Below are positions 13,322 through 21,437 of a stretch of 27,245 bases of DNA, in pieces. Made by a program: the position numbers and the translations under genes. The notes under the pieces are model-generated. The model made no database searches. It saw nothing but the letters and a program-made list of their open reading frames with translations, and was not told the origin of the DNA. This DNA comes from RUG563 sp964549135 (GTDB taxonomy: Bacteria; Bacillota; Clostridia; Christensenellales; Aristaeellaceae), in NCBI GenBank assembly GCA_964549135.1, contig CAZJUJ010000040.1, forward strand, positions 1 through 27,245, read 5' to 3'. Position 1 is the stretch's first letter; each line of letters begins with the position of its first letter.

Positions 13322-14473
13322 ATGGCGGATGCATTCATTCCCGTTGTGATCAACGCCACTGCATTCATTTCTGCCCAATATAAGCAGGTGCTTTCCGGCA
13401 TCAAGACCGCCGCCGCCAAGATGGGCCGCACCATCCGGGTTTTTACCGAGGATGGCTTTGATAAATTGGATACCCGCCCCTGGCCCAAGGTAATGATTGC
13501 CACGGGCACCTCTCTGCCCTTTCTGCGCCGGGTAATTGCCCAGATGGAGGCGGAGGACAGGCGCGTGGTGCTGGCCGGGACGGATTCGGATCAGTTCGGC
13601 GGGCTGGTCAGCTGCGCCACCCACAGCCGAAGAACGGAAATGCAGCAGGTACTGAGGTATCTGATGCGCTGCGGAAGAAAAAGAATCGCGCTGGTGGGCT
13701 TTGACGAGCATTCCATCAATGATCGCTACCGCTATCATGCGGCGCTGAGCCTGCAGGATACCCTGGGCCTTTCCCTTACGCAGGAGGATACCTATCGCTG
13801 GACGACGGAGCCGGAAAACAGCTTCCGGGATTTTTTTGCGCATATCGGTAAGTATGACGCGGCGGTCTGCCCCAATGATGTCATGGCGGTCAGCTTTTCC
13901 AATTTTCTGCGCCGCCGGGGCGTCAGCCTGCCCGGGGAGCTTTTTATTGCCAGCTTTGGCGGCATGGAATTGAGCCGCTGGGCCAAGCCGGGCATTACCA
14001 CCACCCGCATGGATGATTTTCAGGTGGGCCAGCAGGCCATGACAGTCTGGAATCTGATCCGGGAAAATCACGCATCGGGCATGGTGATGAAAATCAGTTT
14101 GCCCAGCTATATCATCCCCCGGGAAAGCACGGCCTTTATGCCCGATGAGGCGGCGGCTATTCCTGCCCATCCCTATGAATCGGCGGATGATTTTTATTCC
14201 ATTCCGCTGGTTTCCGCCCTGGTGCGGCTGGATGACTGCCTGACCCGGCGGGATGCCTTGGATTTTAAGATTCTTTCCCATCTGATGCGGGGCGAAAGCT
14301 ATGAGGAGATGGGGGAAAAATTATTCATTTCGGGCAGCGCCCTGCGCTATCGGCTGCAAAAAATGTATCGCGATGCAGGCGCTGCCAATCGCGCAGATTT
14401 TGAAAGGATGATCCACACGCATTTGGGGGAGGGCAATCCCTTTGAAATGCCGGAACAGGAGGAAGCGCCATGA
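13322..14473 (+). CDS. Transcriptional regulator: N-terminal LacI-type sensor, C-terminal LuxR-type HTH
   Basis: The 383-residue protein begins directly with a periplasmic-binding-fold sensor (residues 5 to about 270). It opens IPVVINATAFISAQYKQVL where LacI/GalR sensors begin, then RRTEMQQVLRYLMRCGRKRIALVG, CPNDVMAVSF and RVSG-like strands follow. There is no N-terminal HTH. Instead residues 312-365 (DFKILSHLMRG, EEMGEKLFISGSALRYRL, then DAGAANRADFERM) look like a LuxR/GerE DNA-binding domain. The order is thus the reverse of LacI. The gene is divergent from the sugar-acid operon with inverted repeats in the shared promoter, so it probably senses a sugar or sugar acid and controls the operon. 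ATG at 13322 follows GGGGGA by six bases. Its stop overlaps the next gene by four bases. Confidence 0.8.
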   Translation: MADAFIPVVINATAFISAQYKQVLSGIKTAAAKMGRTIRVFTEDGFDKLDTRPWPKVMIATGTSLPFLRRVIAQMEAEDRRVVLAGTDSDQFGGLVSCATHSRRTEMQQVLRYLMRCGRKRIALVGFDEHSINDRYRYHAALSLQDTLGLSLTQEDTYRWTTEPENSFRDFFAHIGKYDAAVCPNDVMAVSFSNFLRRRGVSLPGELFIASFGGMELSRWAKPGITTTRMDDFQVGQQAMTVWNLIRENHASGMVMKISLPSYIIPRESTAFMPDEAAAIPAHPYESADDFYSIPLVSALVRLDDCLTRRDALDFKILSHLMRGESYEEMGEKLFISGSALRYRLQKMYRDAGAANRADFERMIHTHLGEGNPFEMPEQEEAP

Positions 14474-15117
14474 GCGTGCAGCAGCCGGAGCTGATGGAAA
14501 GACTGCGGGAGGAAATGCTGGAGGAGGCCGTATCCCGGGCGCTCAGGGAGCAAACGGATCTGGAGGGCTGCCATTTCTATGGCGAGGAATGGCCAGGGAT
14601 GGAGCAGGCCTTCTGCGAATGCCGGGGCTGCCTGTTTGAAAGATGCCGCTTTTCTCCCTGCGGGGCGGAGCGGCTGGTATTTGTGGATTGCGTTTTTGAA
14701 AAATGCGATATCAGCGGGATGCTTTTCCAGAAGGCCACCTTTCAGCGGGTGCGGTTTAAAAGCTGCCGCATGACGGGGACGCAGTTTATTCAGGCGGTGC
14801 TGATGAACGCTTCCTTTGAGGATTGCCAGATGGAATACGCCAATTTTTCCGAAACAAAGGCGCAGCATGCATTATTTGCAGACTGCGCCATGAAGGAAAG
14901 CACGTTTTTTCAGTTTAAATGGCAGGATTGGCAGCTGGAGCGCTGCAATCTGCAGCGGGCGGAAATCAGCCGGACATCGCTCAAGGGACTCAGCGCCGTG
15001 ACCTGCCAGATCGACGGGCTGACCGTGGATATTGATGCCCTTCGGGGCTTTCGGGTGACCCCTGCCCAGGCGCTCATGCTTTCTTCGCTGCTGGGCCTTT
15101 CCATTCAGGCGGATTAA
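14470..15117 (+). CDS. Pentapeptide-repeat protein, Qnr-like
   Basis: This 215-residue protein has the five-residue periodicity of a right-handed quadrilateral beta-helix: Phe/Leu at central positions and a striking Cys preceding or following (for example GCLFERCRF, DCVFEKCDI, ADCAMKES), from about residue 30 to 175. The length and the C-terminal helical dimerisation-like tail (VTPAQALMLSSLLGLSI) resemble Qnr proteins, which mimic DNA and protect gyrase; that role is not shown here. About 14 cysteines is high. Start overlaps the regulator stop by ATGA, so the two are translationally coupled. Its stop overlaps the convergent methyltransferase stop through a shared TTAA. The family is clear, the function is not. 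Confidence 0.82.
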   Translation: MSVQQPELMERLREEMLEEAVSRALREQTDLEGCHFYGEEWPGMEQAFCECRGCLFERCRFSPCGAERLVFVDCVFEKCDISGMLFQKATFQRVRFKSCRMTGTQFIQAVLMNASFEDCQMEYANFSETKAQHALFADCAMKESTFFQFKWQDWQLERCNLQRAEISRTSLKGLSAVTCQIDGLTVDIDALRGFRVTPAQALMLSSLLGLSIQAD

Positions 15118-15908
15118 TCCATCCGCTCCCGCAACAGATCATACATCATAATCGCCCCGGCCACCGCTGCATTCAGCGATTCTGCGCCCCCAGCCATGGG
15201 GATTTTCAGCCGCAGCGTGGCGGTATCCCGAACCTCCGGGGAAATGCCTGCGCCCTCATTGCCGATGATGATGCAGGCCTTTTTTTTCGCCTTTCGCCGG
15301 TGGAACAGATCCTCGCCCCGCAGATCCCCGGCCAGAATATCATAGCCATCCCGGGCAAGGGCGCAAAGCGCGGCGGGCAGATCGGCGCAGAGATAGGCCG
15401 GCACCCGGAAAACGCCGCCCATGGAGGCGCGCAGGGCCTTGGGAGAATAGGGATCGGCGCATGCCCCGCTGATGAGCAGGCCATGAAAGCCGGCGGCATC
15501 CATGGTGCGCAGAATGGTGCCCACGTTTCCGGGATCCTGCACTCCATCCAGGGCCACCAATAATTCTCCCGGCGCTTCGGGCAGCGCCTGATTGGGATAG
15601 GGGCAGAGCGCCGCCACGCCCTGGGGCGTTTTGGCATCGCAGACGGCGGCCATCACATGCGCGGAAAGCACATAAAGCTGCACGCCCTGGCCCTCCGCCC
15701 TTTCAAGCAAAGAGGCATAGCGATCCCGGGCATCTGCATCAATGAGCAGCGCCCGGGCCTTTTTTTCCTGCAGCGCTTCCTGAGCCATATGCTCGCCCTC
15801 CGCCAGAAAGAGGCCCTGGCTCAGGCGCTGGGAGCGGCTCTTATTCAGGGCGCGCCAGCTTTTGATCAGCGGATTCTGCAGGCTGGTAATGATCGGAACG
15901 TTTTTCAT
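15114..15908 (-). CDS. TrmH/SpoU-family RNA 2'-O-ribose methyltransferase
   Basis: The 264-residue protein has a substrate-binding N-terminal domain beginning ITSLQNPLIKSW and the three SPOUT knot motifs: LDGVQDPGNVGTILRTMDAAGF, IIGNEGAGISPEV and IPMAGGAESLNAAVAGAIMMYDL. It should use SAM to methylate a ribose 2'-OH of rRNA or tRNA, as in the RlmB/TsnR branch; the target base is not readable. I start it at MKNVPI (15908), which overlaps the upstream stop as ATGA; the 34 residues of frame before that lie inside the upstream gene and are Arg/Ala-rich noise. It is co-transcribed with the 712-residue gene. It ends tail to tail with the pentapeptide gene, with no room for a terminator between them. 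Confidence 0.88.
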   Translation of the reverse strand: MKNVPIITSLQNPLIKSWRALNKSRSQRLSQGLFLAEGEHMAQEALQEKKARALLIDADARDRYASLLERAEGQGVQLYVLSAHVMAAVCDAKTPQGVAALCPYPNQALPEAPGELLVALDGVQDPGNVGTILRTMDAAGFHGLLISGACADPYSPKALRASMGGVFRVPAYLCADLPAALCALARDGYDILAGDLRGEDLFHRRKAKKKACIIIGNEGAGISPEVRDTATLRLKIPMAGGAESLNAAVAGAIMMYDLLRERMD

Positions 15909-18043
15909 GCGTTCAGCGCCTTCAGCGTGCGGGGCAGCGCGGCGAGCAGGGGCTTGAGCGTTTCTACCGGCAGCCCGTAGCGCAGGATATGGGGCACGGC
16001 ATAGATGCACACCGCCCGGTCGATGGCCTCGGATACGCCGCCGGGAAGCTCACTCTGGGTGCAGGCGATAAAGCGGCAGAGCGCGCGCACCTGCACTAGC
16101 GGCAGCACCTGGCCCGCATCCCGAAGCGCCATGCGCAGACTTTGCACCATGGCGGCGCTTTCCTGACTCAGGCTGGTTTCGTGCAGCATTTCCTTGATGA
16201 TGCATGCCTTGCTGACGGGTGCAAACCGGGGCAGGGGGCCGGGAAGGGCGGAAAGGGAGGGCTCAACCGGCACGCTGGACAGAGAATGCAGGGCATCCCC
16301 GCCCCGGGCATTTTCAGACGGGCAGCGGGAGGAGGCGGTCAGCACCCCGGTTACCAGGGGATGCGTTTCCTCCTCCAGAGAGCGGATAAAGAGCGGCGCG
16401 TTCCCGCCCTCAAGAACAAGAATCCTTCTGCCCTGGCAGGCATCAATTTTGCAGCCCAGGGCATTCGCAAAGGCCTCATAGGCCAGCAGGGCATCGGCCT
16501 CCGTTTCGGCGCGCATCTCCATTTCGCCTTCGGAAAGAGCGAAGGCGGCCAGCATCGCCCGGGCGTCCCCGGGCTGACAGGCAAACCCGGCGGCCGTCAG
16601 GGATTTTTCTACCCGGCTGATAAGCTCCGCCTGATCGGCATCCCGGCCCTGGGCAGGGCAGAGGAGATGCGCGGCGGAGGAATATTCGCCCAGGGGCTTT
16701 TGCATATCAGCCAGCTTTTCAGCGGCCTTACGGCATTGCTCGTTTATGGGCTCCAGCGCGGCCTGCGCATTTTCCAGGGCGGCGCGGGCCTGCTCTTCCG
16801 CCTGGTTAAGCTCATTCAGCTTCTTCTGCTGCTCCTGGATAATGCCGCCAAGGGCCTCCTCCCGGAAGGCGGAAAGATTCTTTTTCGCGTCATCCAGCTG
16901 CATCAGGGTCATCAGCCGTTCGGCCTCCAATTCCTGCAGCTGGCTCTTCATGGCGGTCAGGACGGCGTCCCGGCCATCTTTGGCCATGGCCCGGGAGATA
17001 TAAAGGCGCATGCTGGGCTGGCTGAGCAGCACGTCCACCACCTGCTGCTGGGCCTCGGGAGAATTCCAGATGCCCTGCAGGGTGCGCTTCAAGGCGGCCA
17101 CGGGATTGGCCGCATCCTTTAATTCTGCATTCTGGGGAAGCACCGCGCCGGGAGCCTCATATTTGGCGGCATAGCGATGCTGCTCCACCGCCTCCATCAG
17201 CGGATTATGGGCCCGCCTGGGGGAAACGGAGCGCAGGGGCGCCTGATACAGCCGGGTGCCGGTCAGGGGCTTCTGGGACTGGACGGGCATCAGATCCGCC
17301 GGGAGCGCGGCGGGGGCATCCAGCCGATTGGCATTTTCGGAAACGGCCTGGTTCATCTGCTGAATCCGGGCATAGGCGTTGGTTTCATTCTTTTCCGGGG
17401 CGCTTTCCTCCGCTGCCTGGGGCGCGCTCTCCTGGGGCGCGGCGGGCTGGGCGGCGGGTTCTGCTTGCTGCGCCGGCTGGGCAGGAGCGGGCCAATAGAT
17501 CAGGATATTCGTTTCGCTGCCGGAAAAATGCAGCGCCACCTCATGAATTTCGGCGCTGTCGGGGGGAAGCTGCACGATTTCGCCTGCGGGCTGGCCGTTA
17601 TCCCGGCGGAAGGGGCCCTGAATATTGGCGCCGCTGCGGATATAGACCCAGGGCGTGACGGCACTCTGCACATCATTTTCTGCCACCACCTGATACATCA
17701 GGCTTTCGGGCAGGGCGCGCACGGCATCCGAATAAACGATATACTGGTTGGTTTCGCCCCGGGACGGGGAATAATTCTTGTTGGTACGGATTTTATTGGC
17801 CTCGCTGGGCAGGGCGCGCAGATCCATCATGCAGATGCCGCACAGGGAGCGCATCCTTTCCTTGAATGTATGCTGCTCGTTTTTATCCGGCACGATTCTC
17901 AGATAGCCGTCATCCGGAAAGCTCCTCAGCTCCTCTTCGCCGATAATCCCCTCCTGCGTCAAAAGCGGCTGAATACGAAAATAAGCCCGCGCAATATTAT
18001 CCTCCTCCAGATAAACCAAAACCGCTCTCCCATGGAAATTCAT
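15905..18043 (-). CDS. Uncharacterised 712-residue coiled-coil protein
   Basis: I do not recognise a named family. The protein begins with a globular domain (1 to about 182; MNFHGRAVLVYLEEDNIARA, rich in beta-type sequence and including CGICMMDLRALPS), then a Pro/Ala/Gln low-complexity linker (184-218), a linker with scattered basic residues, a predicted coiled coil (about 362-450, repeated E/K/L/Q heptads such as QEQQKKLNELNQAEEQAR) and a second globular C-terminal part (460-712). There is no signal peptide, transmembrane segment or visible nucleotide-binding motif, so it is likely cytoplasmic and structural or regulatory. It has its own strong promoter and GGAGGGG before the ATG, and it is coupled to the RNA methyltransferase by an ATGA overlap. 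Gene reality is very likely; function is unknown. Confidence 0.8.
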   Translation of the reverse strand: MNFHGRAVLVYLEEDNIARAYFRIQPLLTQEGIIGEEELRSFPDDGYLRIVPDKNEQHTFKERMRSLCGICMMDLRALPSEANKIRTNKNYSPSRGETNQYIVYSDAVRALPESLMYQVVAENDVQSAVTPWVYIRSGANIQGPFRRDNGQPAGEIVQLPPDSAEIHEVALHFSGSETNILIYWPAPAQPAQQAEPAAQPAAPQESAPQAAEESAPEKNETNAYARIQQMNQAVSENANRLDAPAALPADLMPVQSQKPLTGTRLYQAPLRSVSPRRAHNPLMEAVEQHRYAAKYEAPGAVLPQNAELKDAANPVAALKRTLQGIWNSPEAQQQVVDVLLSQPSMRLYISRAMAKDGRDAVLTAMKSQLQELEAERLMTLMQLDDAKKNLSAFREEALGGIIQEQQKKLNELNQAEEQARAALENAQAALEPINEQCRKAAEKLADMQKPLGEYSSAAHLLCPAQGRDADQAELISRVEKSLTAAGFACQPGDARAMLAAFALSEGEMEMRAETEADALLAYEAFANALGCKIDACQGRRILVLEGGNAPLFIRSLEEETHPLVTGVLTASSRCPSENARGGDALHSLSSVPVEPSLSALPGPLPRFAPVSKACIIKEMLHETSLSQESAAMVQSLRMALRDAGQVLPLVQVRALCRFIACTQSELPGGVSEAIDRAVCIYAVPHILRYGLPVETLKPLLAALPRTLKALNA

Positions 18044-18089
18044 AGGTACCCCTCCAAAATAATATAAAGATTCAATAACCTCTCCTATT

Positions 18090-18119
18090 ATTATATCAAA
18101 AAACAGGGGGCTTCGTCAA
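18090..18119 (-). promoter_or_regulatory. Promoter of the coiled-coil protein gene
   Basis: On the minus strand TTGACG (18114-18119), 18 bases, then TATAAT (18090-18095), followed by an AT-rich leader and GGAGGGG before the start at 18043. The gap 18044-18248 holds nothing else I can support beyond a weak GC-rich hairpin with TTTTT near 18205-18225 after lysC. Confidence 0.7.
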
Positions 18120-18248
18120 GACCGGGCGGTTTCAAAACCATGCTTTTCCGCTGTTTTCATGATTTTTTTTCGCGATTTTCCCCTCGTTTGCGGAAAAAAG
18201 AATGAAAAACAGCCCGGCCCAGGCGCAGCGCCCCATAAGAAAATGGCA

Positions 18249-19562
18249 TCAGATGCGGACGAAGGTATCGTAAATGGCCTTGACGGCATTTTCAAAATCA
18301 TCCTCATCCACGCCGACGATGATATTCAACTCGCTGGAGCCCTGATCGATGGTGCGGATGGAGATGCCCTGGGAGGAAATGGCGGTGAAGAGCCGGGCGG
18401 CGGTACCGAAATTGCGTACCATGCCCCGGCCCACGGTGGCAATCAGCGCCAGATGATCATGAACGGTGACCTGATCGGGATGCACCAGTTCGCAGATGCG
18501 GCGGATGACCTCCTCCCGGTGGGGGTTCAGCTCCTTTTCATGCACCACTACGCACATGGTATCAATCCCGGTGGGCAGATGCTCAAAATTAACGCCGTAT
18601 TCCTCAAAGGCCTGCAGCACCCTTCGGCCAAAGCCCAATTCTGCGTTCATCATATCCTTTTCCACCGAAACGATGGAAAAGCCCTTGTGCCCGGCGATGC
18701 CGGTAATGGTATGGGCGATATCATCCGCACCGGCGCTGGCCTTGATCATGGTGCCGGGGTGCTTGGGATTATTGGTATTGCGGATATTGGTGGGGATGCC
18801 CGCCTTGCGGACGGGGAAAACGGCGTCCTCATGCAGGACGGTGGCACCCATGTAGGAAAGCTCTCTCAGCTCCCGGTAGGTAATCGAAGCGATATACTGG
18901 GCATCGGGGACGATCCGGGGATCGGCCATGCGGAAGCCCGTCACATCCGTCCAGTTTTCGTAGACATCGGCGTTGACGGCCCGGGCGACCAGCGCACCCG
19001 AAACATCGCTGCCGCCCCGGGAAAAGGTGCGCACGATGCCATCCTCCTGCGCGCCGTAGAAGCCGGGAATGACCGCCCGGGGGAGCGTGCGAAGGCGCTC
19101 GGCAATCAGGGCGTTGGTTTCATTTTCCATCAGCCGCCCTTCCCTGGTAAAGCGCACCACCTCTGCCGCATCCACAAAGGGAAAATCCAGATATTTGGCC
19201 AGCAGCTTTCCGTTCAGGTATTCGCCCCGGCTGGCGGCGTATTCCCGGGAGGCGCCGTTTTTCAGCGCCTGCTCGATGGCAGAAAATTCGCTGGCAAAAT
19301 CCATTTCCACGCCCAGCTCCTCGCTGATTTCAACATAGCGGGCCTGAATCCTTTCCAGCACATGGCGGAAGGACTTGCCGCTGCTGGCGGCATCATAGCT
19401 GGCGTATAAAAGATCGGTGATTTTGTCATCCCCTGCGCCGCGCTTGCCGGGCGCGCTGGGAACGATATATTTCCTGTCGCTGTCGGCGCGGATAATATCC
19501 CGCACCTTGATAAACTGGGCCGCATCGGCCAGAGAGCTGCCGCCGAATTTCGCAACGATCAT
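18249..19562 (-). CDS. lysC: Aspartate kinase
   Basis: The roughly 437-residue protein phosphorylates L-aspartate, the first step to lysine, threonine and methionine. It starts MIVAKFGGSSLAD (amino-acid kinase nucleotide site) and has SRGGSDVSGALVARA and WTDVTG, then two C-terminal ACT domains (about 300-437) for feedback control, including SIVSVEKDMMN and TIDQGSSELNIIVGV. This is the monofunctional form with no homoserine dehydrogenase part. Two ATGs are possible: 19568 has AGGAG only three bases away, while 19562 has it nine bases away and matches the family N-terminus, so I chose 19562. It stands alone under its own promoter. The leader is about 25 bases, too short for a lysine riboswitch. 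Confidence 0.9.
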   Translation of the reverse strand: MIVAKFGGSSLADAAQFIKVRDIIRADSDRKYIVPSAPGKRGAGDDKITDLLYASYDAASSGKSFRHVLERIQARYVEISEELGVEMDFASEFSAIEQALKNGASREYAASRGEYLNGKLLAKYLDFPFVDAAEVVRFTREGRLMENETNALIAERLRTLPRAVIPGFYGAQEDGIVRTFSRGGSDVSGALVARAVNADVYENWTDVTGFRMADPRIVPDAQYIASITYRELRELSYMGATVLHEDAVFPVRKAGIPTNIRNTNNPKHPGTMIKASAGADDIAHTITGIAGHKGFSIVSVEKDMMNAELGFGRRVLQAFEEYGVNFEHLPTGIDTMCVVVHEKELNPHREEVIRRICELVHPDQVTVHDHLALIATVGRGMVRNFGTAARLFTAISSQGISIRTIDQGSSELNIIVGVDEDDFENAVKAIYDTFVRI

Positions 19563-19594
19563 GAGCATTCACTCCTTACTTAATTGACCCTATT

Positions 19595-19623
19595 ATTTTA
19601 TCTTTTTTTCCTTGTTCTGTCAA
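19595..19623 (-). promoter_or_regulatory. Promoter of lysC
   Basis: On the minus strand a perfect TTGACA (19618-19623), 17 bases, then TAAAAT (19595-19600). Transcription should start near 19588, about 26 bases before the chosen start. Confidence 0.75.
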
Positions 19624-19672
19624 ATAAAAGCGTTCCAAAACATGATATTCCTCAAAACCCCCGGGCGTGCGC

Positions 19673-19701
19673 TTGCGAAGATACGGCGAAACTGCTATAA
19701 T
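19673..19701 (+). promoter_or_regulatory. Promoter of the DUF5665-lspA-rluD-tlyA operon
   Basis: TTGCGA (19673-19678), 17 bases, then TATAAT (19696-19701) with an extended -10 (TGC directly ahead). It faces away from the lysC promoter. Confidence 0.75.
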
Positions 19702-19746
19702 ATCCCTGATTTCCGGGAAAACTGCCCTCCTGAGGAGGGCGGAGGC

Positions 19747-20013
19747 ATGCTGGATAAAAAAATCGAGCGGTTCATTGCCGCAGCGGAAAGGATGCGTTTG
19801 GGGGATTATATCCGCTTTGAAAGCGACCGCAGACGCAGGCTATGGGATGCCTTCTGGCAGGGCGTGGCAAGGGGCCTGGGCGCGATGGTGGGCTTTGCCG
19901 TGCTGGGCGCGCTGGTATTGTTTCTGCTTCAGGATCTGGCCCGGCGCAATCTGCCGGGCATCAGCGCCTTTCTGGCCCGGATCGTAACGCTGGTGCAATT
20001 GCGCATGCAATGA
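19747..20013 (+). CDS. DUF5665-type small membrane protein
   Basis: The 88-residue protein has a basic, helical N-terminal half (LDKKIERFIAAAERMRLGDYIRF, then RRRRLWDAFWQGVARGLG) and one hydrophobic segment (GAMVGFAVLGALVLFLLQDLA, about 45-65), followed by a short amphipathic tail. This layout, with the WxxFxxGVARGLG motif leading into a membrane helix, is that of DUF5665, a family of small Firmicutes proteins of unknown function. The frame is open further upstream, but GGAGG precedes the ATG at 19747 and the promoter fits that start. It is the first gene of the lspA operon, 15 bases ahead of lspA. Confidence 0.75.
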   Translation: MLDKKIERFIAAAERMRLGDYIRFESDRRRRLWDAFWQGVARGLGAMVGFAVLGALVLFLLQDLARRNLPGISAFLARIVTLVQLRMQ

Positions 20014-20028
20014 GCATAAGGAAAGAGC

Positions 20029-20484
20029 ATGAAAAAACGACTGCTGACATGGATTCTGCCCGGGGCGCTGATAGTATGCGCCGACCGGCTGGTGAAAATA
20101 CTGACAGAGGGCATGCGCCGGGTACTGATCCCGGGGGTATTGGCCCTTCATTCCACCCGGAATACCGGTATGGCTCTGGGCCTGATGACGGGAAGGCCGC
20201 TGGTGATTCTGGCGCTTGGGCTATTGCTGATCGGGCTTTGCATCCGTCTGCTTCGGGGCATGCATCTTTCCGGCCTTGCGCCCCTTTCCCTTTCGCTGAT
20301 TGCGGGCGGGGCCGTGGGAAATGCGCTGGATCGATTGCTCCTTGGCTATGTTCGGGATATGCTGGAATTTTTGTTTATGGATTTTTATATTTTCAATGTG
20401 GCGGATGTGGGCGTGGTATGCGGCGCGGCGCTCTGCGCGGTCAGCCTGCTTTTTAGGCCGCAGGACTGGAGAGAAAAGCCATGA
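20029..20484 (+). CDS. lspA: Lipoprotein signal peptidase (signal peptidase II)
   Basis: This 151-residue membrane aspartic protease removes signal peptides from prolipoproteins after lipidation. It has four hydrophobic segments (about 6-20, 56-74, 83-100, 122-141). The two catalytic aspartates are Asp101 in GNALDR and Asp126 in FNVADVG, and the conserved STRNTGMALGL (42-52) is also present. The N-terminal Asp19 (ADRLVK) matches the family's DQxxK. Length is normal. AAGGAAAG precedes the ATG, and its stop overlaps the pseudouridine synthase start by ATGA, a common lspA-rluD arrangement in Firmicutes. Confidence 0.92.
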   Translation: MKKRLLTWILPGALIVCADRLVKILTEGMRRVLIPGVLALHSTRNTGMALGLMTGRPLVILALGLLLIGLCIRLLRGMHLSGLAPLSLSLIAGGAVGNALDRLLLGYVRDMLEFLFMDFYIFNVADVGVVCGAALCAVSLLFRPQDWREKP

Positions 20485-21347
20485 TCCGGGAATATACGGG
20501 AAACGGGGAGCGGCTGGATACGCTGCTTTCCGAAAATGGGGAGATCAGCCGCTCCCGGGCGGCGGCGCTGATTAAGGAGGGCTGCGTGACGGTGGATGGA
20601 AAGGCCGCCGATAAGCCCTCACTGAAAACGGCAATCGGGGCCAATATCCTCCTTGATATGCCCGAGCCCCGGCCTGCCCGGGCGGAGGCCCAGAATCTGC
20701 CCCTGGAAATCCTCTATCAGGATGATTATCTCGCCGTGGTGATCAAGCCCTGCGGCATGGTGGTGCATCCCGCCGTAGGCAATGATGACGGCACGCTGGT
20801 CAACGCCCTTTTGTATCATCTGGATCATCTTTCCGGCATCGGCGGGGAAATGCGCCCGGGCATTGTGCACCGGCTGGATAAGGATACCAGCGGGCTGATG
20901 CTGGTGGCCAAGGAGGATGGAACCCATGCCGCCCTTTCCGCCCAACTGGCCAATCGGGAAATGGAAAAGCATTACCGGGCCATGGTATACGGAAAAATGA
21001 AGGAGCCGGAGGGCGTTATTGAAAAGCCCATTGGCCGAAGCAAAAATGACCGGAAGAAAATGGCGGTGGATGAGAGCGGGCGCTGGGCCAAAACGGAATG
21101 GCGGGTGCTTAGAGAATATCCCGACAGGACGCTTCTGGATGTGCATATCATCACCGGGCGCACCCATCAGATTCGCGTGCATATGAGCAGCATCGGCCAT
21201 CCCGTACTGGGGGACAGCCTCTACGGGCATAAGGGAATGCCCGCCGCGGCGCGGCTGATGCTGCATGCCTATTCCCTGGCCTTTACCCATCCCGCAACCG
21301 GGGAAAGGATGCAGTTTTTTGCCCCCTGCCCCTTTGCGGAGGAATGA
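20481..21347 (+). CDS. RluA/RluD-family pseudouridine synthase
   Basis: The 288-residue enzyme isomerises uridine to pseudouridine in RNA, most likely 23S rRNA as in RluD. It has an N-terminal S4 RNA-binding domain (about 10-60; SRSRAAALIKEGCVTVDGK), then the catalytic domain with HRLDKDTSGLM (catalytic Asp133), and RTHQIRVHMSSIGHPVLGD and LMLHAYSLAF near the C-terminus. All expected motifs are intact and length is normal. Its start overlaps lspA by four bases. A 90-base gap without a clear promoter or terminator leads to tlyA. Confidence 0.92.
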   Translation: MIREYTGNGERLDTLLSENGEISRSRAAALIKEGCVTVDGKAADKPSLKTAIGANILLDMPEPRPARAEAQNLPLEILYQDDYLAVVIKPCGMVVHPAVGNDDGTLVNALLYHLDHLSGIGGEMRPGIVHRLDKDTSGLMLVAKEDGTHAALSAQLANREMEKHYRAMVYGKMKEPEGVIEKPIGRSKNDRKKMAVDESGRWAKTEWRVLREYPDRTLLDVHIITGRTHQIRVHMSSIGHPVLGDSLYGHKGMPAAARLMLHAYSLAFTHPATGERMQFFAPCPFAEE

Positions 21348-21437
21348 GGGAAAGCACCTGATGAGCGTCTGCGCGGGGTTAACAGCGGAGGAGCATGGGG
21401 AAGAGAAGGGACGCTCCCTCCGGAAAGGAAGCAAGCG

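Noticed and set aside
18205..18248. Terminator after lysC
   Set aside because: A four-pair stem next to TGTTTTT is too weak to list as a supported terminator; it is only mentioned with the neighbouring promoter.
19563..19746. Lysine riboswitch ahead of lysC
   Set aside because: The lysC promoter leaves a leader of only about 25 bases; the rest of the gap holds the divergent promoter. There is no room for the riboswitch.
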